Assembly (NCBI GenBank): GCA_002104945.1
Contig: MCFH01000014.1
Location: 541,001-605,000, forward strand
Reading direction: 5' to 3'
Length of the DNA: 64,000 nucleotides
DNA from: Piromyces finnis
Lineage: Eukaryota > Neocallimastigomycota > Neocallimastigomycetes > Neocallimastigales > Neocallimastigaceae
A program made the translations under genes and the position numbers. Below, piece by piece: positions 1 to 11,888 of the stretch. The notes under the pieces were generated by a model that was given only the letters and a program-made list of their open reading frames with translations, had not been told where the DNA came from and searched no databases. Position 1 is the stretch's first letter. Each line of letters opens with the position of its first letter.

Positions 1-2407
1 GCATTTTCAACTGCTCTAACTTCATTATCTAAAATTTTCCATTGTTCCTCAGCAACGTATACTTTAGAATTACCTATTGCAAATTCTTTTTCTGACCAAT
101 TGAAAATTTTAGCAAATTGAATACATTTTTCTTTTGGATCTGATTGATTTAATTCCATTGGTTGGATAATTGGGTTAAATATTTCAATGAATTCATCAAA
201 GTTATAATAAGAAGTAAAATCGTATTCTCTTGCCTTTGCAACATCAATAATACCATAAAAGTCTATTTGTTTCTTTGCAAAATCAGTATCAAATTTATAT
301 GAAGACATTTTTTGTGATTTATTTGGTTTAATACAATATACAAACCATGGATTTGTATTTGCCATTGTATCAATTACTTCATTAAGTGAATCATTTAATT
401 GATTACCAATAGTTGGAATAATTTCACTAGTTGGCTTCTTTCTTCCATTCTTACGCTTAGTTGATGGTGCTCTTAATGGCTTTTGTGATTGTTGAGCCTC
501 ACAAATATTAGATGCACCAGGTAATGACTTTGTGGTAACTGATTTTTCAGAAAATAATCCCTTAATAAAGTCATTACTTGAAGCTGGCATTTCTCCACTA
601 CCCTTTAAAAGTGCAACAAAATCAGTATTCATATTGTCACTGTTACTTTTAATAAAGTCATTAACATTATAATCACAGTCACCGAAATAATGCTTAACTG
701 AAAAACCTTCATTATTAAGTACTATAGAATTACTCTTTTGTTGCAATGGATCGAATTTAGTTAATAATCTTTGTGTATCTGGCTTGGATCTATTACATTC
801 GCTATCCATTACGGAAAGTAAACTTTTACCATCAGTAAATAATTCAATAACACTTTTATTCCTTCCAAATGGAGTGTCAATATTTTCAATAGGTAATGGA
901 ATATCAATATCAAGTCTTTGATATTTATAATCTTCAGATGGAATATTAAATAATTGTTGATTCGTAAATTGGAAAAGTTTTTCATTTGCGAAATTTGAAA
1001 GTAATTGATATAAATCTCCATCTTCGCAAATTGAAGTTCCACGGAAGTCCATGATACCAATAAAATTAGCAGTTTCTTCTTCTGTTTTACATAATTTTGT
1101 ATTAATATATTCAACAATCCAACGGAAAAGAAGAGAATATAATAATGATGCAAATTCATTTTTCTGTATTTCTGCATGTTCAGCAGTTAAAAATACTGTA
1201 CATAATTCTCTCTTAATCAACATTGTTTTATATGTTAAAATAGTTTCAAGATTTCTTGGATGAATACCTAAATATTCTGAAACAATTTCTAATTCATCTA
1301 AATTCTTTATTTGACATGAATCTTGTTGTGGATTTTGTGCATCAATGAAATGAATATTACCTATGTGTAAAATTGCTGCTAGAAGTTGGAAAATTTGTCT
1401 TTGTGTACGTCTACCAATACCAAGTGATTTTAAAGCAATTGCTAAATTTTCATAATTCTTTTCATCGGTTTGGTTAATGGCTCTTTCACCACTTAAATAT
1501 TCATATGTTGTTGAATCATCTAATCTCCAATATGACTTTTCAGCTTGGCTAGCACCAGCAAGTAAATAATAGAATACATGGAAATTTCTTTCATAGTCAT
1601 ATGAAGAATATAAATGATGTTTATCTAATATATAATCTAAGAATTTTGCACCAATGATTTTTCCATGTGAATTATATTGAACTTCTGTATATAATCCATA
1701 ATGAGAAGCATCTACATTATCCATAGTTTGTGAATTTCCAAATGCATTTAAAATTGTGTTAACATATTTTAATCCATTTTTAGTTTTTGATTTCTTTTTT
1801 CCTTTACTTATTTCACATAATTGGTTAATAATTAATTGACGACAGAATGTCTTTCCACTTCCAGATAAACCACTATATTAGATTAAGTTTTTTTTTTAAA
1901 TATATTTTTTAAATATTATAATGTAAATCGACAAAAAATGAAAATTATAAATATATTTCATAATATAATAATATAATGATATTATATATAGAAAAGAATT
2001 TTCTTAATATTTAATTTATAATAAATATATATATATATAGTATTAAATTATTTATTTTTATAATTAATTTATTACTTTAATATAATACTTTGATCTTCTT
2101 TATTTCGATGCATATGGAAATAGGCATTACAAACCATTTCAAATATGTGTGGTGATAATTTTCTTTTTCCTTCATTAGATGTATCTAATGCAATTTCTGT
2201 GTACTTTTCTAATGTTTCATCATTTGAGGACTCGACTTCTCTCATTGGATTTACTGAAAGCAGTGCATTTGACCCGATTTTCATATAAAATACTTCATTC
2301 ATATATAAGTCACGTAAATTATTTACGATTTCATCTTTTGATTTTCCCTCACAGTTAACCACGTTATCTATAATCATAGATAACATTGGTTTTCTTCCTC
2401 TAACCAT
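1..2407 (-). CDS. Chitin synthase with N-terminal myosin-like motor domain (partial, 3' end off window)
   Basis: Two exons, 2407..2076 and 1872..1. The 203-nt intron starts GTAATA, ends TATAG, and joins in phase 2 to give NGLSGSGKT, the motor P-loop. About 734 residues are visible and the frame is open at the left edge. Motor-domain landmarks follow in order: NAFGNSQT, a degenerate switch I (NVDASHYG), ERNFHVFYYLLAG, a switch-II-like IMDFRG, FANEKLFQF, and NPWFVYCIKPN. The last motif and the region after it resemble the motor-like domain fused to fungal class V/VII chitin synthases rather than a true myosin head. In that family the chitin synthase part lies C-terminal, which here would be beyond position 1, so the catalytic half is inferred. 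The family deposits wall chitin at growing tips. A free-standing divergent myosin is the alternative. Confidence 0.8.
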
Positions 2408-3127
2408 TTTGACTTATTTTTTTAATAAAAAAAAATAAAAAAAAGTATATAATAATTTATATAATGTAACCTTTCTATCTTAATTATATTATGTTAATAT
2501 ATATTGATAATCTTAAAAGAAGTTACTGTAGATATGTTATATTTCTAAATCTATTTAATAAATTGTTAATTATTTTATATAAATAATAATTAATAATTTA
2601 CTAAAATTAAACAAACAAAATAGAAAAAAAATAATATTAATAATAATGATAAAATCAATTTATATAATAAAAGGAAATAAAAAATAATTATATTTATTAA
2701 TAATTAAGGCAACTATATTCTATATATATTTAGAATTTTTTTTTTATTTTTAAATTGTTGCTTTTTATATATTTTAGGATTTTCACCTATTCAATAAGAA
2801 AAAATGAATAAACCTTAATTTTAAATAAAACTAATCTCATCATAATTAAAATAAAAATATGTTATTATTTAAGATGTTATAATGAAAAGAATTATAAATG
2901 AAACAAATTATTAATAAAATGTTCATTTTTTTTATTTATTAATTTTTCTGTTTTTTCAAATTTTTAAACCAATTATATAATATATAAATTATATAAATAT
3001 ATATTCTTTTTAAATTTTAATTATAATCCAAAAATCAAGTATATACATAAATTAATGATTTAGTGGAAGAATTCTATTTCTTATTATATTATGATTATAA
3101 TAAAAAAAGATAAATATAATATTTTAC

Positions 3128-3195
<68 letters not shown>

Positions 3196-3758
3196 GTCTA
3201 TTATATCTATTGTGTTTATTATTGTTATTACTTAGTATTACAGTATTAATACAATATAGAAATTTTTTAAGGACTAAAATACTTTTATGATATCTATGAT
3301 ATTTATGGTTTTATTATGTATATTTAATATTTTTTATTTTTTTAATATTTTATTATTATTTATATTACTTTATTTCATTCTATTTTTGAAATTGTATGTT
3401 AAAAGTATTACTTTTCTGAAGACATAAGATTATGATTATTAGTTTAATAAAATAAAAATATATGTGTGTATATAAAAATAGAAATTATAATAAAAGTTTT
3501 TATTAAATAATAATTGTACTATTAACCGAAAAAAAAAAAAAATATTATATATATATATTTTGATTTTTCAAATTATATAATTCAATTGAATATTATACAG
3601 TTGTCAGGATGAAAATAAATATCACTTATAAATATACATTATAAACACAAATATTGAAATCAATTTACAATATATATGATTCTTATACATGTAAATGTTT
3701 GAATAATATCAATTTATTTAATGGGTATATAATTAAAATAATTTAATATTCGAAAATG
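2408..3758. other. Intergenic AT-rich spacer
   Basis: No coding potential is visible on either strand. The stretch is mostly A/T runs and includes an (ATT)n microsatellite at about 3132-3195. It lies upstream of the chitin synthase gene and downstream of ORC6, so it should hold the chitin synthase promoter. No specific element can be named. Confidence 0.6.
3132..3195. repeat. (ATT)n microsatellite
   Basis: About 21 uninterrupted ATT units. Confidence 0.95.
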
Positions 3759-5164
3759 TTAAATTTTCAAATCCTTCAAAATATTATTTTTCCATTCACA
3801 GTAATCCTTCCACTTTTTACTATTATAAAAATCAACATTTGAAACCTGTTATAAATCAAAACAATATATAATAATAATTAATTTCATATAATTTATCTTT
3901 AAATATAAATAACATTTTCATTAGTATACTCACTGCACTATTAATACCATTAATATATTTTCTTTTTTTTGGAATTAAAGAAGCATCTTGGCTAAATAAT
4001 TTATTATCGTCTATTACCATAACAGGGCTATCATTATTATCTGATTTCAAAATAGTTATATTATCTTGGAGTTTTAGAGGGTCGATTAAACTGTCAATAT
4101 TTTCTTTATTTTTTAGTAGAGTTTTCTTTATTATTTGATTTTTAATATCACCTGTACTTTTTCCTAATAAAAATTTAAATCATATTAATTTTTTTTTCTT
4201 CTTTTGTTACTTAATAATTATATTATCCTATTAATTATATTTTAATGTCTTTACTTCTTTTGTTTTCTTTTTCGTCTAATTTATTACTATTAATCTGTGA
4301 AACTCTTCTTCCCTTTTTTTTAAAATGTTTTTTATGATAATCTTCAATAAATGTGTTACAATATTGATTCATTAAAGATTGAATATCTTTAAATCTTTTT
4401 GTTGTAATTTTTGCTATTGAAATTATTCTATTCTTATCTATTGTAATCTAATGAATATATATCATAATTAAAATGAATGTTTAAAAAAAAAAAAAATGTA
4501 ATATAGTAATGAAATTTACCCCTGTATTATACATTATTAAATAAAATGCTGCAGAAACAAATTCCACACTACCCCAATTCATATTTTTTTTATCCTGCTC
4601 TGATAAAATTTCACCATAATTATTTTTAAATTCTTGAAGTAATTGTTTAACAGTTGGAATTAAAAATGTGGAACCAAAATAATTTCCTAGAGATTCTGGT
4701 GTAACCTCTGGTATGGATATATTCAGTGTATTTTTAATAATAACATATAACTTTTGATAATCTTTCATAATTCCTCCTGCTAATTTTACACCCTGTTTTC
4801 TTTCAAATGGAATAAATTCATTTCTATTTCTGAAATATATATATATTAATTTACTAATATTAAATACCAATATTATAAAAATTGAATTTCAATCCTAATT
4901 TGAAATCCCATTTTAATAAATCATTCATTTAATTATATTCTTTTTATATATTATATGTAACAAAGATTATATTTTAACTTACGTCTCACAAGCTAATTCA
5001 CAACAGGCAACTTCAATTAGTCCAACACATTTTGTTTTAGGTAATTGAGATTGAATTCTTCTAAAATATTCGCCTGCTAATTCTCTTGTCTTTTTTGATG
5101 CATCAATATTTAATCTCTGAAATAATAAATCTGTCTCTGGTTGAATTGTTTCATTTAAATACAT
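3759..5164 (-). CDS. ORC6: Origin recognition complex subunit 6
   Basis: Five exons: 5164..4983, 4829..4520, 4447..4255, 4163..3934 and 3845..3759. All four junctions keep frame and use GTAAGT, GTAAAT, GTAAAG or GTGAGT donors with AG acceptors, giving 333 residues. The N-terminal half shows the cyclin-box-like repeat of ORC6, with KCVGLIEVACCELACE near residues 45-60 and KLAGGIMKDYQKLY in exon 2. WGSVEFVSAAFYL then leads into the helix TIDKNRIISIAKITTKRF. The last short exon encodes the conserved C-terminal helix (YCEWKNNILKDLKI), which in animal ORC6 contacts ORC3. The middle, in exons 3 and 4, is lysine-rich and poorly conserved. The protein is the small ORC subunit needed for origin licensing in the nucleus. 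The start is the first ATG of an exon preceded by stops. Confidence 0.85.
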
Positions 5165-5473
5165 TGTTTAATTTAATTATATAAATATAAAAAAAAAGTA
5201 AAAATACTAAAATAATCAATTTAAATTGCTTGTGAAATAAAAAGTAAATGATGTGTCTTTTTAAATAAGACAATTAATTTTTATTAGTTTTTCTTATTAT
5301 TTAATACTACTCTTCTTTAACCAATATATTTTTTATATTAAAAAATTAAAAAAAAAAATGCACATATATTTATGATAAATTTTTTTTTTTTTATTTTTTT
5401 TTATTTATGAATAATAAAAATTAAAAATTATAGAAATATTAAATTGTAATTCATTTTGTTTTAAACGAGAAAT

Positions 5474-7429
5474 TTATAATAAAAGAAGGTATAAAAAAAA
5501 CATAAATATAACACCTATTAAAACAATAAATATGGCAACTGCTGTTGAAATCCATATTTTAACTAATAAGAAAGCAAAAAGGAAATATGCAGCTAATAAC
5601 CATTTAATTCCACTACTAAATACATTCAATGTATCGTTTGTAGCAGTATCATCAAAGAATGTATAATTAATAAATGAAAGTAATGGATGTTGAATAGCAT
5701 TAACTGCGTCTCCATTTGTAGTTACAGTAGTTGGATTAGTAGAAAGGGTAAACAATATACTATCTTTTTCTTCTAATGCATTTTCTTTAAAATATGTTCT
5801 TACATCTCTTCTCATTAAGAAATCATCGTCTGTTGCGTAAAATTCAGCCTTAAAAACTACAGTATTTTCATCTTCTTCTCCATCATTTATTTGAGTTTCT
5901 TGTTCGTCAACTTCAACAACGTTTAAAACTTCATAGGAATAATTTCTACCAATAACTTTTCTTTTACGATAATCATAATCATCAGATTTTCTTCTCATCT
6001 TTGGAGCAATAGAATCACAAGTTTCTTCATTAGTAGTTTTCATAATATTGTCATTGGCGAAGGCTTCTGGTTTCATTATTAGTTTTAATTGACTACGTTT
6101 ATATGTTTTTTCTTTAGTTAGTTTAGGAAAACCAGCAACTTTAATAACTTTTTCAAGATTTCTGTGAGCAATGGATGCTAGATCATCTACATGGTATACA
6201 GGCATAGTATGATGACGGTCATGACTAGATATGCCCTTTAAATTAGCTGTTCGGTAAAAATCAACTAAATCTGATTTTAATATTTCTTCCTTTGATCTAT
6301 TAAAGTTCAAATGATTAATAAGACTTAATGGAGATGTTAAGTCTACTGGTTCTTTTATAATATTTTTATTTAATGAAGAAGATGATGTTTCAGAAACTTT
6401 TTTGAAAATAGATTTTGCATAGTCCTTTTTAATTACGAAATAGTGAACATCACCTACAATTATCATATTATTTAATGGCTTTATTTAAAGTTAATCCCAA
6501 AAAATACAAAGGCATCACACCCAAAAGCAAGAGCAATAATAATAATGAATTCGCATATATAATATATAATTGATTATAAATAATAAATAATTAAATAAAT
6601 ATATAATATTTTAATGTTTTTATATTTTTTAATAAATATTATAGTTTTATAAAAGTATTTAGTCATATTACGTTTTTTGCTTGCATTCTATGTAATAAAG
6701 AGAGTTCTGGTTGAGTTTTAAATAAAACTTTATTTATATGGTGGGCATCATAATAAGAATAGAAATATTTATTATTTGCGCTAGGGTCTGCTGTTTTAAT
6801 TCTTGCAATAATAAAGTCCTTATTTTTACTAGCATACATATATATTAAGTCTTTAAATGTTTCTAAAGTAAATGGATCTTTTTACGAATGCCATATAAAC
6901 GAAAATAAAGAAAATAATAAAGAATTACATTAGGAATAATGTGTGTTAAAATTCAATTTTTTTAACAACCAAATATAACAATTATAAGTTAAAAAAAAAA
7001 AAAAAGATAATAGTATTATTATAAATAAAATTTACCCTCGTTATTTCCATTAATTTTATCGATGAATTTATCTTTATCAATTTCATATTCTCCTGAAGGA
7101 ACACACAATTCATCAGATGTAGGACCACCATAAAATTTTAACATGGATTCAGCTTCAAATGGTGATGGGAAAGCTGATGAATAAGATGGTCTTGCACTAT
7201 TTAGTACATTTTCATTTTCACTTTTTTCAATATTGGTATCTATTGTTAATGTACATGATGGAATATATCCATTATCTGGGGTAGTTTGATTTTGATTTTC
7301 ATAAGTACTTTCATCGTCTGTGGGATCGCCTTCTATATCATAAATATTTAATCTGATATTATTATCATGACTAGAATTGTCTGATAATAAAGGCTGATTT
7401 TCATGATTTGGTTCTCTAGGAATATTCAT
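5474..7429 (-). CDS. Conserved fungal protein with C-terminal membrane tail, unknown function
   Basis: Three exons, 7429..7036, 6877..6672 and 6478..5474, join in frame to 534 residues. Exon 1 is acidic and disordered. A compact conserved region starts near residue 131 (DPFTLETFKDLI), continues with FYSYYDAHHINKVLF and LLHRMQAKN, and crosses the second intron into PLNNMIIVGDVHYFVI. A second conserved block (FYATDDDFLMRRDVRTYF, then KDSILFTL) lies around residues 400-435. The last ~45 residues are almost purely hydrophobic and should form one or two membrane helices at the extreme C terminus. I recall similar block order in uncharacterised proteins of other fungi but cannot name a family with confidence. 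The tail suggests a cytosolic domain anchored in an internal membrane. An ATG-initiated reading frame beginning at 6466 is only part of exon 3, because the preceding exons fit in phase. Confidence 0.7.
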
Positions 7430-8260
7430 TTTTATTAATAAATATTTTAAATTGATATTTGTTTATCAATAATAGAAACTTGATAATAAAATATTTATAC
7501 GTTAAAATAATAGACTTTTTCTTTTATTAACCTATATTGAATCATTTAAACTATCACATTTATTTTCAAAATGCAATAAAATATTAAAAGAGAAAAAAAA
7601 TGAAAAATAAAAAAAAAAAAAAAAAGAATAAAATTTAAAGAATAAAATTAAAAGGACAATAATAATATACTATAAAAATAAATAAATAGGAAGGAAATAA
7701 TAAAATATATTATAATAATAATAATAATAAAAGAAAAATAAACAATATAATATATTTAATTATCATTATTATTAATTAATACATTATAATAATTTAATTA
7801 TCATTATTAAAAAGAATATTTTTTTTTATTTTATTTTTTATTTTACTTTATTTTCTAATCTTAAATAAATATGTGGATAGAACTTTAAGATATATTTAAA
7901 AAATAATATTCACCAATAATTTTATTTAAAAATTGATTAAATACTAAGCATCAACCATAAATTAAACCAAATAAATGTTACATTTAATTTAACTTTAAAT
8001 ATTTAACAGCAATTTTGAATTTTAATGTTTTTCTTTAAACTAATTCGGGAGATAAAAATAAAATAATTATTATATAGGGTATATATATATATCTATATAC
8101 ATTTTTATAACTATGATATCATGATAGAATTGGATATTACAAAGATAAAAAATGAAAAAGAAGCTGATTAAATATATAAGTATTTTTTTTTTTTAATATT
8201 GCTATTTTAATTATCATTGTTAAATAATATATATTATTATTATTATATTTATAAATAGTT

Positions 8261-8360
8261 CCACAATAAAAGATTATAAAAGATTATTTTTTAGTATTAT
8301 TTTTTTATTACCACAATAAAAGATTATAAAAGATTGTTTTCTAGTATTATTTTTTTTCTA
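8261..8360. repeat. Two-copy 50-bp tandem repeat
   Basis: The two units, 8261-8310 and 8311-8360, both begin ccacaataaaagattataaa and both contain tagtattattttttt. They differ at only a few bases. A decayed third unit may follow, where a similar ataataaatgattatatag motif occurs near 8380. Confidence 0.85.
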
Positions 8361-8863
8361 TCACAACTTTATTATAGTTTCTATAATAAATGATTATATA
8401 GATTTTTAAAAAGTATTTTAATAAACAAAATTTTAATTTTAGCTTACCTTAAATAAAGATTATAACTTTTTTTTCTTTTTTTATTAAATATATAATATAA
8501 TATAATATTACATCGTTAATTAAAGAATATAGAAATGTACTACGCAATGAATACTTTTAATATATGTAAATATGTATAAGAAAAGATATATATAAAAATG
8601 TTTTATTTTACTTTTAAAAAATATATATAAAAAACTTTAAAATCATATAAATCTAGTAAAAGTAAGAAAACCTTTTTTAATTTTTATTTTCAAAAGATTT
8701 ATTTTTTATTTTATTTTTTGTTATTATTAAGTTGTGTTAGTTTATTGTTTTATTGTTTTTTGTATATATAACTTTTAGAATTTTATATATATATATATAT
8801 ATATATATTTTTTTATTTAGCAATACTTGCATTTATCATATCTAATCTATGTTCCTATCATAA

Positions 8864-8965
<102 letters not shown>

Positions 8966-9115
8966 GCTTTTTTTTTTTTTTTTGGCATTTATAAATTTAA
9001 CTCTATTCTTTTTAACATTTTTTAATTGATATATAATAATAAAATAGTTTTTTATTTTATTTTCTTTTTTATTTTTGGTATAATTAAATTTATATATCTG
9101 TTAAAATTAATAAAA

Positions 9116-10751
9116 TTAACGATGTTGAACAGGGAAAATTCTAATAAATAAGATAGTAAATATAAACATTACAAATACAATTAATAATATTAAATATATG
9201 AACCATTTGGTTTTCTTTGTTGATTTTAAAAGAGATTTTAATTTTTTTCCTTCACGTTGAACATGTGCTACATTTTCTGTTAACAAGGTATCTGCCTCTT
9301 CTCTAACCTAAATATGATTAATATATATTAGTAAAAGAAAAAAAAACTTTTTTTTTTTTGAAAATTTAATTCTAGCTGAAAAAATTTACCTTTTCATCTT
9401 TATGTAATAAATCAGTAAAAGCCAATGAGTTAGCCTTTAATGTAGCAGCCAATTTAACTAAATCATCCGTATAACCTTCCTGTATTTTCTTTTGATTTGC
9501 AATTAAATTCTTTACTTCATCATGATCAACATTGTCATCATCTTCATCTTCATTACGCTTATACAAACTTTTTTTTTATTATTTATTATTATTATTATTA
9601 TAAAAATCATAATTTAAAAAAATTAACAGATAAATTTTTAAAATTATTTAAACTATTATTATTATTTTGATAAAATAAATCATTACCCTCTTTGTCTTAT
9701 AGTTGTATTTGTATTTGACGTTGATAATAAATCTATATAAATATTAAATGAATAAGTGATTTTCTTATTTTAATAACTTGTTTTAAAATGTAATGTAAAT
9801 AATACCATTTCTTAAATCTTCTGCAGATGGAACACTGTACTTTTCTTCTTTTAGTGGCTCTGGTACCTTTATCAATTAAATTTATTTTATTTCATTATAT
9901 ATTATATTAGGATTTTATTAACATTATGATTTTTGAATATGTCTAATTAAAATTTACTTCAAATAACTCATTCTTCATCTTCTTTTCCGCTTTTCTCTGT
10001 ATTAAATATTCAAATGATTCATCAATAGAATTACCAAAATTCATTTTTTGATTTTTTGAATAATTCTTTTTGGCCGCAATTTTCTTTTTTTATTTAACAT
10101 GTTATTATTTATTTGTTGATAATTTTTAATAAGTGAATATAATATATATAATAATAAGTATACAAATAAATATGAATATAATTTATAAAATTTATAATCA
10201 TTTTTAAATTTCAAATTTGAAATGTTGAAAGAGAGAAAGAGATTAATTTAAAGTTTAATTGTTTCATTAATATTCATAATATTATACCATTTTATCTTGG
10301 TCAATTAATAAAGATAATTGGTCAATTTTATTTGAAATTTCACAAATTGTAGTTGCATCAATTTCATTACTATTAAAATATATAATTTATTTATGGAGAA
10401 AATTTAATGAAATGTCCATTTAATATATAAGTAGTTTATATTATATATTTTATCCATATTTATACTTGTCATTTTCTGTTTTTATTTCTTCAAGATATTG
10501 TCTCATCATTGAAATATTCTTTTATATTTAAAAAAAAAAAAAAAAATGAAATAGTATTATTAAGTATGAAGCAAGTAAAATAAAATTCTTTTTGTAAAAA
10601 TAATAATAATTTAAAAAAAAAAAAAAAAACATACGGAATGACAGCGAACAAGTTCCATTCCTTTCAAATCTCCATTGCTTTCTTTAATTGTATTTTCAGT
10701 TTTGACAATAAGTCTCTTAATATTTACAAACTTTTCTTTTATCATCTTCAT
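9116..10751 (-). CDS. USE1: USE1-like SNARE protein
   Basis: Eight small exons: 10751..10635, 10518..10466, 10369..10288, 10083..9958, 9866..9806, 9732..9687, 9567..9390 and 9307..9116. They join in frame to 284 residues. The N-terminal half is helical and charged. The SNARE-like heptad region begins at DDLVKLAATLKANSLAF, near residue 180, and continues across the last intron. It ends in a tail anchor, WFIYLILLIVFVMFTILFIR, followed by IFPVQHR. The combination of KANSLAF and an FIR-I-P end after the membrane helix is typical of USE1, the ER SNARE for retrograde Golgi-to-ER transport, which works with Sec20 and the Dsl1 tether. The start ATG at 10751 directly follows an in-frame TAA. A related Qc-type SNARE is the only serious alternative. 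Confidence 0.8.
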
Positions 10752-11836
10752 TTATATATGTATATAAAGAATTGCTTTTTTTTAATTGTTTAGTTATTAT
10801 TATTTATTTATAATTTGTTTGTTTGTTTGTTTTAAAAAAATGTTTAAATTTATTGATTTTAAAATTTGTTTATATTTGAATTATATTCCTGATATATATA
10901 ATAATTATTATTTTAATTGTTTTGAATAATAAAATATACAATGAAATAACTCTTTTTTTTATTATTATTAACTTTTATTCCTTCAAATTTCTTATTTTTT
11001 TTTTTTAATAAAAAAAATTTTAATTAAATTTATGAATATAAATTAATAAAATAAAATAATCATTTTTTTTAGGTGTGATTGGTGCTATACCGTAAATAAT
11101 CTACCAGAAATTTAACCAAAACAAAAAATGTGTACAGATAATTTAGGTAGAATTAAAAAGGAAACTACACTATAGCCATAAATGAAAATTAAATTACTGA
11201 AAAATAATAATAATAATAATAATATAATATTTTTTAAAGCAATTTGTATATTTTTTAAACTAACCATTCACCATAAAAACTAATGTAATATTTCTATGAA
11301 AAAAAAAGTTGAACACTCTAAATTTTTATAAAGCAATAATTAAAAGATAATGGAATACAATAAAAATGATATAACATTGATATGAATAAATATTAGTATT
11401 ACATATTTATATATATATAATATGGTTAAAAACCATAATTTTCTTGATTTTTTAAAAAATGTAATTTTTATTTTCTTTTTTTTATTTTTTATTATTATAA
11501 TTATCACTATAATTATAATTATTTTAATTATGAACAACATACATAAATATAAATTAAATATAAATATAGATTATATTATATTATATTATTGTTTTGTATG
11601 TATGTGTATGTATATATTCTTTATAAAATTAATGTTTTATATACTTTTATGACTAATATTATAATTCTACTCTGATAGAACTTTGATATATAATAGATGT
11701 ACTTTTAAAATGTAATATATATATATATATATGTTTTATCTATAAACTACTTTACTCTCTATTTTTAAAATGATAAGAAAAAAAAAAAATTTAAATTTAT
11801 TTACTTATTTGTTTATTCTAATAATGTAAAAAAAAA

Positions 11837-11869
<33 letters not shown>

Positions 11870-11888
11870 AATAAATAAATAAATAAAA
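10752..11888. other. Intergenic spacer
   Basis: AT-rich with no supported gene. A short stretch at about 11071-11180 has visibly more balanced composition than its surroundings, but I could not match it to any RNA or protein. Open frames at 11340-11652 consist only of Ile/Lys/Phe/Leu-rich translation of A/T runs. Confidence 0.5.

Noticed and set aside
11071-11180. Possible structured RNA because of more balanced base composition
   Set aside because: I could not match tRNA, snRNA or snoRNA box elements.
11340-11652. Overlapping frames on both strands rich in Ile and Lys
   Set aside because: Composition equals random A/T runs, with no motif and no splice context.
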